Position numbers and translations under genes: made by a program. This document shows, one piece after another, positions 8,062 to 16,334 of a DNA stretch of 51,933 nucleotides. Under the pieces are notes generated by a model. That model did not search any database. It had not been told where the DNA came from and saw nothing but the letters and a program-made list of their open reading frames with translations. Source of the stretch: JASGDB01 sp049841315 (GTDB lineage Bacteria > Bacteroidota > Bacteroidia > Flavobacteriales > Weeksellaceae); assembly GCA_049841315.1 (NCBI GenBank), contig JASGDB010000040.1, forward strand, positions 1 through 51,933, read 5' to 3'. Positions within the stretch are counted from its first letter, which is position 1. The number at the start of each line of letters is the position of its first letter.

Positions 8062-8208
8062 TACTAACCGGAAAAATTCAAATGACTTAACGATTTTTCC
8101 AAGAGGGGGAACAGTTCTAATACTAACTGTAAAAGTTCAATCGAATAATGGAGAAAATAAATAAAATTATTTTAAGCGATGCTCCCCCTTTGGGGGAAAG
8201 GGGGCTGA
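8028..8208. repeat. MITE-like palindromic element between queD and lpxH
   Basis: The left end (ccccctttcccccaaagggg at about 8030-8049) and right end (ctccccctttgggggaaagg at about 8181-8200) are inverted copies of each other, enclosing about 130 AT-rich bases. The same end sequences bound elements at 47694-47803 and 50170-50290. The left end encodes the QueD tail, the right end part of the LpxH head. Confidence 0.7.
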
Positions 8209-8948
8209 AAAAAATCTACTTCGCTTCCGACCAGCATTTCGGAGCACCGACTCCTGCGGAAAGTAAAAAACGCGAGGAGAAGTTCATTCGCTGGCTGGAT
8301 TCCATAAAAGCCGATGCACAGGTTTTGTTCTTGATGGGCGATTTGTTCGATTTCTGGCACGAGTGGAAATACGTTGTTCCGAAAGGTTTTGTGCGTGTTT
8401 TGGGAAAGATTGCGGAACTGAAAGATTCGGGAATTGAAATTTATTTCTTCGTCGGAAACCACGATTTGTGGATGAAAAATTATTTTGAAGAAGAATTCGG
8501 AATTCCGGTTTATTTTGAAAAACGCATTTACGAAATCAGCGGAAAGAAATTTCTTCTGGCTCACGGTGACGGTCTCGGTCCCGGCGACAAAGGCTATAAG
8601 AGAATGAAAAAACTGTTTACGAATCCTTTGGCACAGTGGGCGTTTCGTTGGCTTCATCCTGATATTGCGATGAAAATTGCGGTCTATATGTCCACAAAAA
8701 ATAAACTGATTTCGGGAGAGGAAGACAAGCAGTTTTTAGGGGAAGACAAGGAGTTTCTCATCATTTATTCCAAAGAAAAACTGAAAAAAGAGCATTTCGA
8801 TTATTTCGTTTACGGGCATCGTCATCTTCCTATGGTTCTCGATTTGGGGCAGGATTCAAAATATGTCAATCTTGGGGATTGGATTTCGTATTTCACTTAT
8901 GGGGTTTTTGACGGGGAGAACTTTGAATTGAAAACTTTTGAGGATTAA
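8148..8948 (+). CDS. lpxH: UDP-2,3-diacylglucosamine diphosphatase (LpxH)
   Basis: A 266-residue calcineurin-like metallophosphatase releasing lipid X in lipid A synthesis. All metal motifs are present: DQHFG, GDLFDFWHEW, GNHD, HGDG and the final GHRH. Homologues begin with something like MKKIYFASDQHFG; here the codon in place of that ATG is CTG, and the protein instead starts about 20 residues upstream at 8148, reading through a C-rich repeat (DAPPLGERGL). So the repeat appears to have replaced the original start. No other ATG or GTG lies nearer to the domain. Membrane-surface location is expected for the family. Confidence 0.9.
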   Translation: MEKINKIILSDAPPLGERGLKKIYFASDQHFGAPTPAESKKREEKFIRWLDSIKADAQVLFLMGDLFDFWHEWKYVVPKGFVRVLGKIAELKDSGIEIYFFVGNHDLWMKNYFEEEFGIPVYFEKRIYEISGKKFLLAHGDGLGPGDKGYKRMKKLFTNPLAQWAFRWLHPDIAMKIAVYMSTKNKLISGEEDKQFLGEDKEFLIIYSKEKLKKEHFDYFVYGHRHLPMVLDLGQDSKYVNLGDWISYFTYGVFDGENFELKTFED

Positions 8949-8981
8949 TATTTTGAATATCGGTTATTTATCAAATTTTTT

Positions 8982-8989
8982 TACCTTTG
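8982..8989 (+). promoter_or_regulatory. -7 box before the DUF4160/DUF2442 pair
   Basis: TACCTTTG fits TAnnTTTG, 22 bases before the DUF4160 ATG. A TTTG lies at 8952-8955, slightly too far upstream for a standard -33 element. Confidence 0.35.
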
Positions 8990-9011
8990 AAATATTGAAA
9001 TCAATGAAAAA

Positions 9012-9248
9012 ATGAGTCCGAAGTTTTTAGACGAAAACGGATATGTCTTCAAAATTTATTCAAGAGAAGAACCCAGAATGCACGTTCATATTATACAAGG
9101 AAAAAACAATGCAAAATGCTGGTTAGAACCCGAAATAGAAATCGCCGAAAACAAAGGATTCAGAAATCATCAAATCAATGAAATCTTAAAAATTGTAAAA
9201 GAAAATGAGCAGGACTTTAAAGAAAAATGGAGAAAACACCTTGGTTAA
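9012..9248 (+). CDS. DUF4160 domain protein
   Basis: A 78-residue DUF4160 protein: the core GYVFKIYSREEPRMHVHI followed by AKCWLEPEIEIAEN and a helical C-terminus (EILKIVKENEQDF) is the family pattern. These small proteins commonly pair with DUF2442 proteins, and the pair has been proposed as a toxin-antitoxin-like module without, to my knowledge, a firm biochemical role. It overlaps the following DUF2442 gene by 44 bases if that gene starts at its first ATG. Confidence 0.85.
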   Translation: MSPKFLDENGYVFKIYSREEPRMHVHIIQGKNNAKCWLEPEIEIAENKGFRNHQINEILKIVKENEQDFKEKWRKHLG

Positions 9249-9474
9249 AGTGCTTACCATTACCGCAAACGGGATTTTAATTTCAATTCCGGAAGGTGAT
9301 TTCTTTCTTCCCTTTTCAGAATATCCTTGGTTTAAAAACGCTCGTGTTGATGAGATTTTAGAAGTGGAAATGGAGGGAGATGATGCGATTCGTTGGGGCA
9401 AATTGGATATAGATTTGGAAATAGAAAGTATTTTGAACCCTCAAAATTATCCACTGATTATGAATAATTTGTAG
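9205..9474 (+). CDS. DUF2442 domain protein
   Basis: An 89-residue protein whose residues from about 14 onward (VKVLTITANGILISIPEGDFFLPFSEYPWF) match DUF2442, with the usual end DAIRWGKLDIDLEIESIL. The ATG at 9205 lies inside DUF4160; a TTG at 9241 would begin right at the conserved domain and is a plausible true start, shortening the protein by 12 residues. It is co-transcribed with DUF4160. DUF2442 domains are thought to bind nucleic acid or a partner protein; the function is unknown. Confidence 0.82.
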   Translation: MSRTLKKNGENTLVKVLTITANGILISIPEGDFFLPFSEYPWFKNARVDEILEVEMEGDDAIRWGKLDIDLEIESILNPQNYPLIMNNL

Positions 9475-9796
9475 TTTTTTTTCTATTTTAAAATATGATT
9501 GTCCGTAATTTATCATAATTGATAAAATCTCTGCGAACTTTGATGAGTGTAACGCCTTTGCGAACTTAAAAATAAGGCGGTTATTAACCCGACGGGATTA
9601 TTTCGCTATTTTATTTTATTCAAAAATCTGATTATCAATAAATTAAAATGTTTTTAATTGCCGTTATATTGCCGTCGTGTTAATAGTAGTAAAAATCTTT
9701 GCGGACATTGCGTTTAAAAATGCATTATGATTAAAAACGGATATTCAAATTTAACAACATCAAAAAGCACTATGAATAATTATTTTCCATATTTCT
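9475..9796. other. Repeat-containing intergenic region
   Basis: About 320 bases with no credible gene. It contains degenerate 'ctctgcgaactttg / cctttgcgaactt / ctttgcggacattgcg' units (about 9530-9720), related to the sequence at 128-150, and AT-rich filler. No convincing promoter for the next gene. Confidence 0.5.
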
Positions 9797-10846
9797 GTGG
9801 TTAAAAATATTTTCAACATACAAACCGAAGAAGATTTTAAAAATCAATGTCTGGAAACATTCCGTTATCAGTATGAAAACGTGGAAGTTTACCGGAAATT
9901 TGTAGATTTTTTAAATATTAAAATTGATGAAATTGATGAGGTTGAAAAAATACCTTTTCTGCCGATAGAAATGTTTAAAAATCATAAGGTTTTAGACAGA
10001 CACTTCGACTTCGCTCAGTGTGACAAAAAAGAAAACTATTTTCAAAGTTCGGGAACAACGCAGATGAACCGTTCCAAACATTATATTGCGGATTTTGGGT
10101 TGTATGAAGAAAGCATTTACAAAAGTTTTGAGCTGTTTATCGGGAAGCCGGAAGACTATATTTTTCTCGGATTACTGCCGAATTATTCCGAAAACCCGCA
10201 TTCTTCACTGATTTATATGGTGGATTTTCTGATGAAAAAATCAGGAAAAAAAGAAAACGGTTATTTTCTTTACAATCATCAGGAATTATTTGATTTGCTT
10301 CAAAGTTTAAATGACAAAAAAGTCCTCCTTTTCGGAGTTTCTTTTGCTCTGTTGGATTTTTTGGATTTCCTTTCCTCAACACCTCAACACCTCAACACCC
10401 CAACACAACTCACAGTCATCGAAACCGGCGGAATGAAAGGCAGAAAAGAAGAAATGACCAAAGACGAACTTCTGAAAATTCTCCAAAATGGTTTTAAAAC
10501 CGATAAAATATTCTCCGAATATTCGATGACGGAGTTGCTTTCACAAGCCTATTCTTTGGGAGAAAACATATACGAAACTCCAAACTGGATGCGGATTCTC
10601 ATTAGAAACACCGAAGACCCGTTTTCCTACGTGGAAGCAGGAAGAAACGGAGCGATTAATATTATTGATTTGGCAAACAGACATTCCTGTTCTTTTATTG
10701 CGACGCAGGATTTGGGACGCTTACAAAAAAACGAAAAAACGAAAACTCAAAATCACGAAAACACAAATCTGCAAAAAAACAAATTTCAGGTTTTGGGAAG
10801 AATCGACCATTCGGATATTCGCGGTTGTAGTTTGTTGGTTTCTTAA
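9797..10846 (+). CDS. LuxE/PaaK-like acyl-protein synthetase
   Basis: A 349-residue adenylate-forming protein of the LuxE group, which activates or transfers acyl groups. Visible: YFQSSGTTQMNRSKHY (the phosphate-binding SSGTT loop), VIETGGMKGRKEEM, and FSEYSMTELLSQAYS. In other Flavobacteriia it sits among surface polysaccharide or lipid genes; here it is isolated. The start is GTG at 9797, the only good choice. Three low-complexity stretches look inserted in frame: HFDFAQCDKKE (about residues 70-80), STPQHLNTPTQL (about 193-204) and QKNEKTKTQNHENTNLQKN (about 312-330). They match dispersed repeats or are A-rich, so folding or activity may be affected. Confidence 0.82.
   Translation: MVKNIFNIQTEEDFKNQCLETFRYQYENVEVYRKFVDFLNIKIDEIDEVEKIPFLPIEMFKNHKVLDRHFDFAQCDKKENYFQSSGTTQMNRSKHYIADFGLYEESIYKSFELFIGKPEDYIFLGLLPNYSENPHSSLIYMVDFLMKKSGKKENGYFLYNHQELFDLLQSLNDKKVLLFGVSFALLDFLDFLSSTPQHLNTPTQLTVIETGGMKGRKEEMTKDELLKILQNGFKTDKIFSEYSMTELLSQAYSLGENIYETPNWMRILIRNTEDPFSYVEAGRNGAINIIDLANRHSCSFIATQDLGRLQKNEKTKTQNHENTNLQKNKFQVLGRIDHSDIRGCSLLVS
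10001..10024. repeat. Short dispersed repeat inside the LuxE-like gene
   Basis: The stretch 'cacttcgacttcgctcagtg' plus tgac is read in frame as HFDFAQCD. I recall near-identical sequences as high-copy intergenic repeats in Flavobacteriia; no second copy is in this window, so this rests on memory. Confidence 0.4.
10375..10413. repeat. 'ctcaacac' tandem repeat inside the LuxE-like gene
   Basis: Tandem 'cctcaacac' units, the same motif that forms the intergenic array at 45183-45296. Here it is translated in frame as STPQHLNTPTQ. Confidence 0.6.
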
Positions 10847-10888
10847 CAAGAAAAACCAGGAATTGGGGTGTTTTTTATTCCCCAAAAA

Positions 10889-11422
10889 TTATTTTCGCAG
10901 CCTTTTGAAAAATTCCCACATCACAATTCCTCCGCAAACGGAAACGTTGAGCGAGTGTTTTGTCCCAAGCTGAGGGACTTCCAGAAAATCATCGCATGCG
11001 GGCAGTATTTCTTCTGAAATACCTTCCACTTCGTTGCCCAAGACTACTGCATATTTTTTATCCGAATCGATTTTATAATTGTCAATCATAACGGAATCGG
11101 TTGTCTGCTCGATTCCCAGTACTTCGTATTTCAAGGATTTTAGGTCGAGGACGGCTTCCTTTACAGATTCATAATAATTCCAGTCCACACTTTCGGTAGC
11201 TCCGAGGGCGGCTTTGTGGATTTCGCGGTGAGGAGGTTGTGGTGTGATACCGCAGAGTACTATCTTTTCAATCATAAAGGCATCTCCTGTTCTGAAAACC
11301 GCCCCTACATTGTGCATGCTTCTCACATTGTCCAAAACCACGACGAGAGGCGTTTTGTCGGATTTTTTGAAGGTTTCCACATCAATGCGGCTGAGTTCTT
11401 CAAGTTTTAGTTTCTTGGTCAT
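10889..11422 (-). CDS. TrmH/SpoU family RNA 2'-O-methyltransferase
   Basis: A 177-residue SPOUT methylase. The three family motifs are present: VVLDNVRSMHNVGAVFRTGD near the N-terminus, AVVLGNEVEGISEEIL, and the knot motif GTKHSLNVSVCGGIVMWEF at the C-terminus. It lacks the extra L30-like N-terminal domain of RlmB, so it is a minimal SpoU protein. The target (tRNA or rRNA ribose) cannot be decided from sequence. The ATG at 11422 starts directly at the family's MTKKLKLEEL segment and is preferred to any upstream start, where the frame crosses a palindromic repeat. A -7 box (TAATTTTG) lies 19 bases before it. Confidence 0.92.
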   Translation of the reverse strand: MTKKLKLEELSRIDVETFKKSDKTPLVVVLDNVRSMHNVGAVFRTGDAFMIEKIVLCGITPQPPHREIHKAALGATESVDWNYYESVKEAVLDLKSLKYEVLGIEQTTDSVMIDNYKIDSDKKYAVVLGNEVEGISEEILPACDDFLEVPQLGTKHSLNVSVCGGIVMWEFFKRLRK

Positions 11423-11440
11423 AATTCCGTCATTTTTGTG

Positions 11441-11448
11441 CAAAATTA
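11441..11448 (-). promoter_or_regulatory. -7 box for the TrmH-family gene
   Basis: TAATTTTG on the minus strand matches TAnnTTTG and predicts a leader of about 13 bases. No clear -33 TTG. Confidence 0.4.
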
Positions 11449-11588
11449 AAAAAAAGGGAACGAGAAAGAGACGGGGATAAAATGAAGAGATAATCAGAGA
11501 ATAACACATATATTGCACGAAAAAACAAAAACAACTGATAGTCAAATGATTAACAGTCGTTTCGTGTACCCAAGTGGAAACCCCACGC

Positions 11589-11613
11589 TGGCGCAGGCGT
11601 CCCGCTTGCGCCA
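11589..11613. repeat. GC-rich REP-like palindrome
   Basis: Arms tggcgcaggcg and cgcttgcgcca (10 of 11 complementary) around tcc. It marks the boundary between the trmH gene and the restriction island. GC content is far above the surroundings. Confidence 0.65.
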
Positions 11614-11614
11614 A

Positions 11615-11907
11615 AGACTAAAAAAGGACGAAATTTATTAACGAAAATTCTTTAAAATTTTTAACGCCTCCGTTTCCGAGGTCATTTTAAAATAATATGG
11701 ATATTTTTTTCCATACAAAATGGAGAAGAGCCCATTTTATACTACCAAAGACTTTCTTGCCTTTTCTGCAAAAAGGGTGAAAAAACTTCGGAACTCGTTT
11801 TTTTTGTTTGATGGAATTGCGGTTGAAAAGAAAAAAAATATTGATAGAACCCCTATAATCAAATTCCATATTTTCATATCTTTACCAAAAGTTACACAAA
11901 TCAACGA
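11615..11907. other. Intergenic region before the restriction island
   Basis: About 290 AT-rich bases without a supported gene; frames on both strands are short and A/T-driven. A weak -7 like box (TATCTTTA at about 11877-11884) precedes the methylase start. Confidence 0.45.
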
Positions 11908-14900
11908 ATGAATCAACTTATACAAAGTTTCTCAATAAAAGCATTAGCAGATTTTTTCAAAAATGCGATTTCTGCATTTAAAACGGAAACAGAAGATTTA
12001 GATTATATCATTGAAGATAAAGATTTTCCTAATTTTTCGGAATTGACAAGAATTGGAAATGTAGAATTCAAAAATTCTGATGAACTTATTGTGTTTTCTT
12101 GTAAATACAATGGGCAACTATCCGAACGCTCTTCAAAGAAAAAACAATTTGAGATTGCGAAGTTAGTTCTAAAAGAAGATTTTAAAGACGGTGCTATTTT
12201 CGTTTTTTATGATGATGCCGGAAAATTCAGATTTTCATTTATCCGAAGAAACTGGGAAGGAAAAGCGGATAAGAAATATTCGTCTTGGAAGCGGTTTACC
12301 TATTTTGTAACTCCGGAAGACACCAATAAAACATTCAGACAGCGAATCGGGAATTGCACATTCAAAGATTTGGATAGTATTCAGGAAGCGTTTTCGGTAG
12401 AAAAACTAACCAAAGAATTCTACAACGATTTGTTCAAATGGTATCAATGGACGCTTACTCAGGAAGTAGGGATTACGTTTCCAAACAATACGACTACATC
12501 TGATGATGACCGCGTGAAGCTGGAAGAACAAATGATTCGCTTGATTACACGGTTATTATTTGTATGGTTTATCAAACAAAAAAATCTTGTGCCGGACGAT
12601 TTGTTTAAAAAAGACAAATTATCCGAAATCTTAAAAGACTTTACGTCCGATAGTTTCTCTGATGGAAATTACTATAATGCAATCTTGCAAAACTTATTTT
12701 TTGCAACTCTGAATAAAGCCGTAACGGAAAGGGAATTTGCAAAATTGGTTGACAAACGTGATATCAAAACCCGATACCGTTACGCTGAAATGTTCACGAT
12801 GTCTGAGGAAGAAATTTTAGATTTATTCCGACCAATCCCTTTTTTGAATGGAGGTTTGTTTGAATGTCTGGATAAAGAAGAAAGCACGGACGGCATAAAA
12901 TACCATTTGGACGGGTTCAGCAGAAGTGATAAAAAATTAAACGGAAACTTTAAGCACAGAGCATTTATCCCAAATGTTGTTTTTTTTGGCGATGACAAGA
13001 ATGAGGGATTAATTCCTTTGCTGGAACGTTACAATTTTACGGTTGAAGAAAATGTGCCGAATGAAGTTCAGGTCGCATTAGACCCTGAATTGTTAGGCAA
13101 TGTCTTTGAAAACCTGTTAGGAGCTTTCAATCCTGAAACACAGGAATCGGCTCGTAAACAATCCGGTAGTTTTTATACACCGAAAGAGATTGTTGCCTAT
13201 ATGGTGGACGAATCTTTGATTGCCTATTTGAACAATGCGTTACCCGATTTAGATGAGGAAATCGTTCGTCAACTTTTTGAACAGGAAGATTTACCGGAAT
13301 CTTTGGCTAATGACCACGATTTATGTGAAAAAATAGCAACCACGCTTCGTGCTGTAAAAATCCTTGACCCGGCTTGTGGTTCAGGAGCTTTCCCTATGGG
13401 AATTCTGAACCGAATGGTGGAAGTTTTAGAAAAATTAGACGCTCAAAACAAAGAATCGCATCACGATTTGAAACTGCATTTGATTGAAGAGTGTATTTAT
13501 GGCGTAGATATACAAACCATTGCGGCACAAATCAGCAAATTACGTTTCTTCATTTCGTTGATTGTGGAACAGGAAACAATGGATTTGTCTAAACCCGAAG
13601 AAAACTACGGTGTATTGACGTTGCCCAATTTGGAAACCAAATTTGTGGCAGCGAATACGTTGGTTGGAATGAAAAAGAAAAAAGAAGGCGATTTTGTAAA
13701 CAGCTTATTTACCGACCCTCGTATTGATGAAACCAAACATCAACTGATGGAAGTGCGAAAAGAACATTTCTATGCCAAATCTGCCTACAAGAAAAAAGAG
13801 TTGAGAGATAAAGATGCCGAATTAAGAACTTTACTTTCCAAACTTTTGCAGGACAATGATGAATTTGCACCCGAAGATGCTGTACAATTTTCCCAATGGA
13901 ATCCTTATGACCAAAACGCAAGTTCGCCTTTCTTTGAGCCCGAATGGATGTTTGGGTTGTCGAAAGAAAACGGTGGTTTAAATTCTGCGGACGGTGGATA
14001 TTTTGATATTGTGATTGGGAATCCGCCGTATATTGATTCTGAAACGATGATTAATACAGGACAGGAAACCCTAAGGCTTTATTTATCGAAAGAATCCCAA
14101 TATTGTAGAGGTAACTGGGATATATACATCGCTTTTTTTGAAAAAGGTTTTAATTTCATAAACAACATTGGTGTACTTACGTATATTACTCCTGATAAAT
14201 GGCTTTCAAAACCTTTTGGTTGTGAACTAAGAAAAGGATTGAAAGATTATATAATTTCAGTGACAGAATCTGGGAGAGATGTTTTTGAAACAGCAAATGT
14301 TGATTCAATAATTACATTTTTCACAAAAAAGAAAAGAGAAAATATCATAATAAATAAATTTGAAAATTCTAAACCTTCTTATTTTTCAACCGTGAATAGA
14401 GCTATTATGAAAGAACCTTATTCTTTAGACTGGCTGTTCTCACCCCATATTAAACTTCTTAATAAAATTGATAGTAATATGGGAAATTTATCTAATTATG
14501 TGACTTGCGAAAATGCTTGTGCAACTTCTGATGCTTACAAAATTAAACCATTCATTTCCAATAATCCTTATAACCAAAATAGGCTCAAAATCATAAACAC
14601 AGGAACAATAGGTAAGTATTGTTCAAAATGGGGAGAACGAGAAATGACCTATTTAAAAGATAAATATTTAACACCCACGGTAAATAAGAATGAATTTTTT
14701 AAAGAATTCACTAATAGTTATGGCAAAAAATCGATTTTACCGAAACTTATTATAAAAGGACTAACATTGTTAGACGCTTGTATTGATTTGGAAGGAATTA
14801 TAATTCCGGGCAAATCAACCCTTGTAATTACTGAAAATAAAGGCAATGAAGAAAATCTCTATTTTCCATTGGCCTTAATTAATTCCAATATCAGTATTTT

Positions 14901-15153
14901 CTACATTCGGGAAAAATATCGTGGGGCAAGTTATAATCAAGGAATAAATTTCAATCCTGATATGATTAATAATCTACCTATTCCTCCAATGACGGAATCC
15001 ACAAAAAATAAGATTATTTTCTTAACTCAATCAATACTATCCTCAATAGGAGAGAATAAAGATATTTCCGAATTACAAAGGGAGCTTGATTTAATATTCT
15101 ATAAACTCTACAACTTGTCTGATGAAGAAATAGCCATTATAGAAAATACCTAA
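11908..15153 (+). CDS. Eco57I-type DNA adenine methyltransferase / restriction-modification enzyme (expressed form)
   Basis: A 1081-residue type IIG-like enzyme. The SAM-binding motif I DPACGSGAF is at 487-495 and the catalytic adenine-N6 motif NPPY at 705-708, typical of the Eco57I methylase family. Residues 1-450 form an N-terminal region where a nuclease domain would sit, but I cannot point to a clear PD-(D/E)XK site. From about residue 713 on lies the target-recognition and C-terminal region (INTGTIGKYCSKWG..., GKSTLVIT..., NLPIPPM...). The codons for NPPY lie inside a 79-bp sequence repeated in inverted orientation at 16294-16372, and a second C-terminal half lies on the opposite strand in between, so specificity is probably switched by inversion. 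Downstream are an invertase, an ATPase and a PLD-helicase. Confidence 0.92.
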   Translation: MNQLIQSFSIKALADFFKNAISAFKTETEDLDYIIEDKDFPNFSELTRIGNVEFKNSDELIVFSCKYNGQLSERSSKKKQFEIAKLVLKEDFKDGAIFVFYDDAGKFRFSFIRRNWEGKADKKYSSWKRFTYFVTPEDTNKTFRQRIGNCTFKDLDSIQEAFSVEKLTKEFYNDLFKWYQWTLTQEVGITFPNNTTTSDDDRVKLEEQMIRLITRLLFVWFIKQKNLVPDDLFKKDKLSEILKDFTSDSFSDGNYYNAILQNLFFATLNKAVTEREFAKLVDKRDIKTRYRYAEMFTMSEEEILDLFRPIPFLNGGLFECLDKEESTDGIKYHLDGFSRSDKKLNGNFKHRAFIPNVVFFGDDKNEGLIPLLERYNFTVEENVPNEVQVALDPELLGNVFENLLGAFNPETQESARKQSGSFYTPKEIVAYMVDESLIAYLNNALPDLDEEIVRQLFEQEDLPESLANDHDLCEKIATTLRAVKILDPACGSGAFPMGILNRMVEVLEKLDAQNKESHHDLKLHLIEECIYGVDIQTIAAQISKLRFFISLIVEQETMDLSKPEENYGVLTLPNLETKFVAANTLVGMKKKKEGDFVNSLFTDPRIDETKHQLMEVRKEHFYAKSAYKKKELRDKDAELRTLLSKLLQDNDEFAPEDAVQFSQWNPYDQNASSPFFEPEWMFGLSKENGGLNSADGGYFDIVIGNPPYIDSETMINTGQETLRLYLSKESQYCRGNWDIYIAFFEKGFNFINNIGVLTYITPDKWLSKPFGCELRKGLKDYIISVTESGRDVFETANVDSIITFFTKKKRENIIINKFENSKPSYFSTVNRAIMKEPYSLDWLFSPHIKLLNKIDSNMGNLSNYVTCENACATSDAYKIKPFISNNPYNQNRLKIINTGTIGKYCSKWGEREMTYLKDKYLTPTVNKNEFFKEFTNSYGKKSILPKLIIKGLTLLDACIDLEGIIIPGKSTLVITENKGNEENLYFPLALINSNISIFYIREKYRGASYNQGINFNPDMINNLPIPPMTESTKNKIIFLTQSILSSIGENKDISELQRELDLIFYKLYNLSDEEIAIIENT
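13973..14051 (+). repeat. Left 79-bp inverted repeat of the invertible segment
   Basis: Bases 13973-14051 are identical to the reverse complement of 16294-16372 over all 79 positions by eye; the match stops sharply on both sides. It encodes GLNSADGGYFDIVIGNPPYI and the next few residues, ending just after the SETM segment. Confidence 0.95.
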
Positions 15154-16334
15154 ATTTCAAATTCATTATATTCTTGTTCAGACAGTGAAAAATCAGGGTC
15201 AATGATTTTTACTTCTTCATAAGTGAGATTATATAACTTAAATGTCACTTTGTTCAGTTCTTCAATATAATATGACGGACTATCATTACTGATTATTAAA
15301 TTAACAATATCAATAAGTTTTGAATTTTTGTGTTCAGTAGGAATGGGAATATTTTTAATAATTTCAGGCGTGATATTCAAATAACCTCCTGCCATTTTTA
15401 AAGAGTTATATATTTGATTAACATAAAAATGGACTACTTTGGAGTTCAATATTGCTAAATATACTTTTAAATTTTCTATTGTATCCGTAATGATTGAGGT
15501 TGATTTTCCCGCTAAATATTCTCCTTTAACATCGAGGAAAGCCTCAATGGCAGAGGACATTCCCGCAATGATTATTTTAGGATTTGATGATTGTGTAAAT
15601 CTTGTTTCATTGATAAGTTTTACCTCTTCTTTGTTTATAACAGGAGTATTGTATTGCCCCTTTATATATTGTGTCTTTTTTATTCCCCAAAGTGATATAA
15701 ATGAATCAATAGTACCCGTATTGATAAACTTAAATGTTGTTGGAAGATAGGAACTATCTTTCAATTTATCTTTTATTAAATAGGCTTCATTCACGGTTGC
15801 CGCACCTAATACCTTACAACCTAAATTTTTTAAAACATTGTTATTAGTCCTTAATTTCATTAATAGATTAAAAACATCTGTATCATAAAAACAAATATCC
15901 CAACTGTTATCAGTAATTAATGTTACATCTCCTATATTATTACTAAATTGAGGAGTTTTAATATCATTCATTATAGTAAACTTAGGAAAGATGTCAGACG
16001 GATTATTACTTTTTTTGATGACGAATGTAACCGGATAAACATCTGCCGAAGTGAATACGTTTAAACGAGAATAATCTCTAATTTCTATAATATTATTTCT
16101 TTTTAAATCGCTTCTCGCCTTAGTTCCATATTTGGCGGAAATTAATTTATTAGGGATAATGTAAGAGAATATACTGTTTATTTTAGTAAGTTTCTTTGCC
16201 AACTCAATGAAAACAATAAACAAATCCCAATTTCCCTCAGCATAACTGTAGTTTTCTTTTAAATATTTACGAAAAACTTCTTGTCCCGACCTTATCATCG
16301 TTTCAGAATCAATATACGGCGGATTCCCAATCAC
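15150..16334 (-). CDS. Silent alternative target-recognition half of the Eco57I-type methylase
   Basis: An open frame of 394 residues beginning inside the methylase motif (IGNPPYIDSETM) with no proper start, promoter or N-terminal catalytic domain; the frame runs a little further upstream through FDEINPIKYRGLNSADGG before a stop near 16404. It is collinear with the C-terminal part of the upstream enzyme: TFKFINTGTIDSFISLWG matches RLKIINTGTIGKYCSKWG, EYLAGKSTSIIT matches GIIIPGKSTLVIT, and NIPIP matches NLPIP, while most other residues differ. It is therefore a stored recognition half rather than a gene of its own, expressed only after inversion. The A+T content of both halves is higher than in the constant part. 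Confidence 0.85.
   Translation of the reverse strand: MIGNPPYIDSETMIRSGQEVFRKYLKENYSYAEGNWDLFIVFIELAKKLTKINSIFSYIIPNKLISAKYGTKARSDLKRNNIIEIRDYSRLNVFTSADVYPVTFVIKKSNNPSDIFPKFTIMNDIKTPQFSNNIGDVTLITDNSWDICFYDTDVFNLLMKLRTNNNVLKNLGCKVLGAATVNEAYLIKDKLKDSSYLPTTFKFINTGTIDSFISLWGIKKTQYIKGQYNTPVINKEEVKLINETRFTQSSNPKIIIAGMSSAIEAFLDVKGEYLAGKSTSIITDTIENLKVYLAILNSKVVHFYVNQIYNSLKMAGGYLNITPEIIKNIPIPTEHKNSKLIDIVNLIISNDSPSYYIEELNKVTFKLYNLTYEEVKIIDPDFSLSEQEYNEFEI

Noticed and set aside
11423..11614. Longer TrmH-family protein with a 64-residue head
   Set aside because: The head is read through a REP-like palindrome and an AT-rich gap, has no counterpart in the family, and the -7 box lies inside it.
15150..16334. 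Independent second methyltransferase gene
   Set aside because: It begins within the NPPY motif inside the repeat, lacks SAM motif I and any promoter, and is collinear with only the C-terminal half of the upstream enzyme. Treated as a silent cassette.
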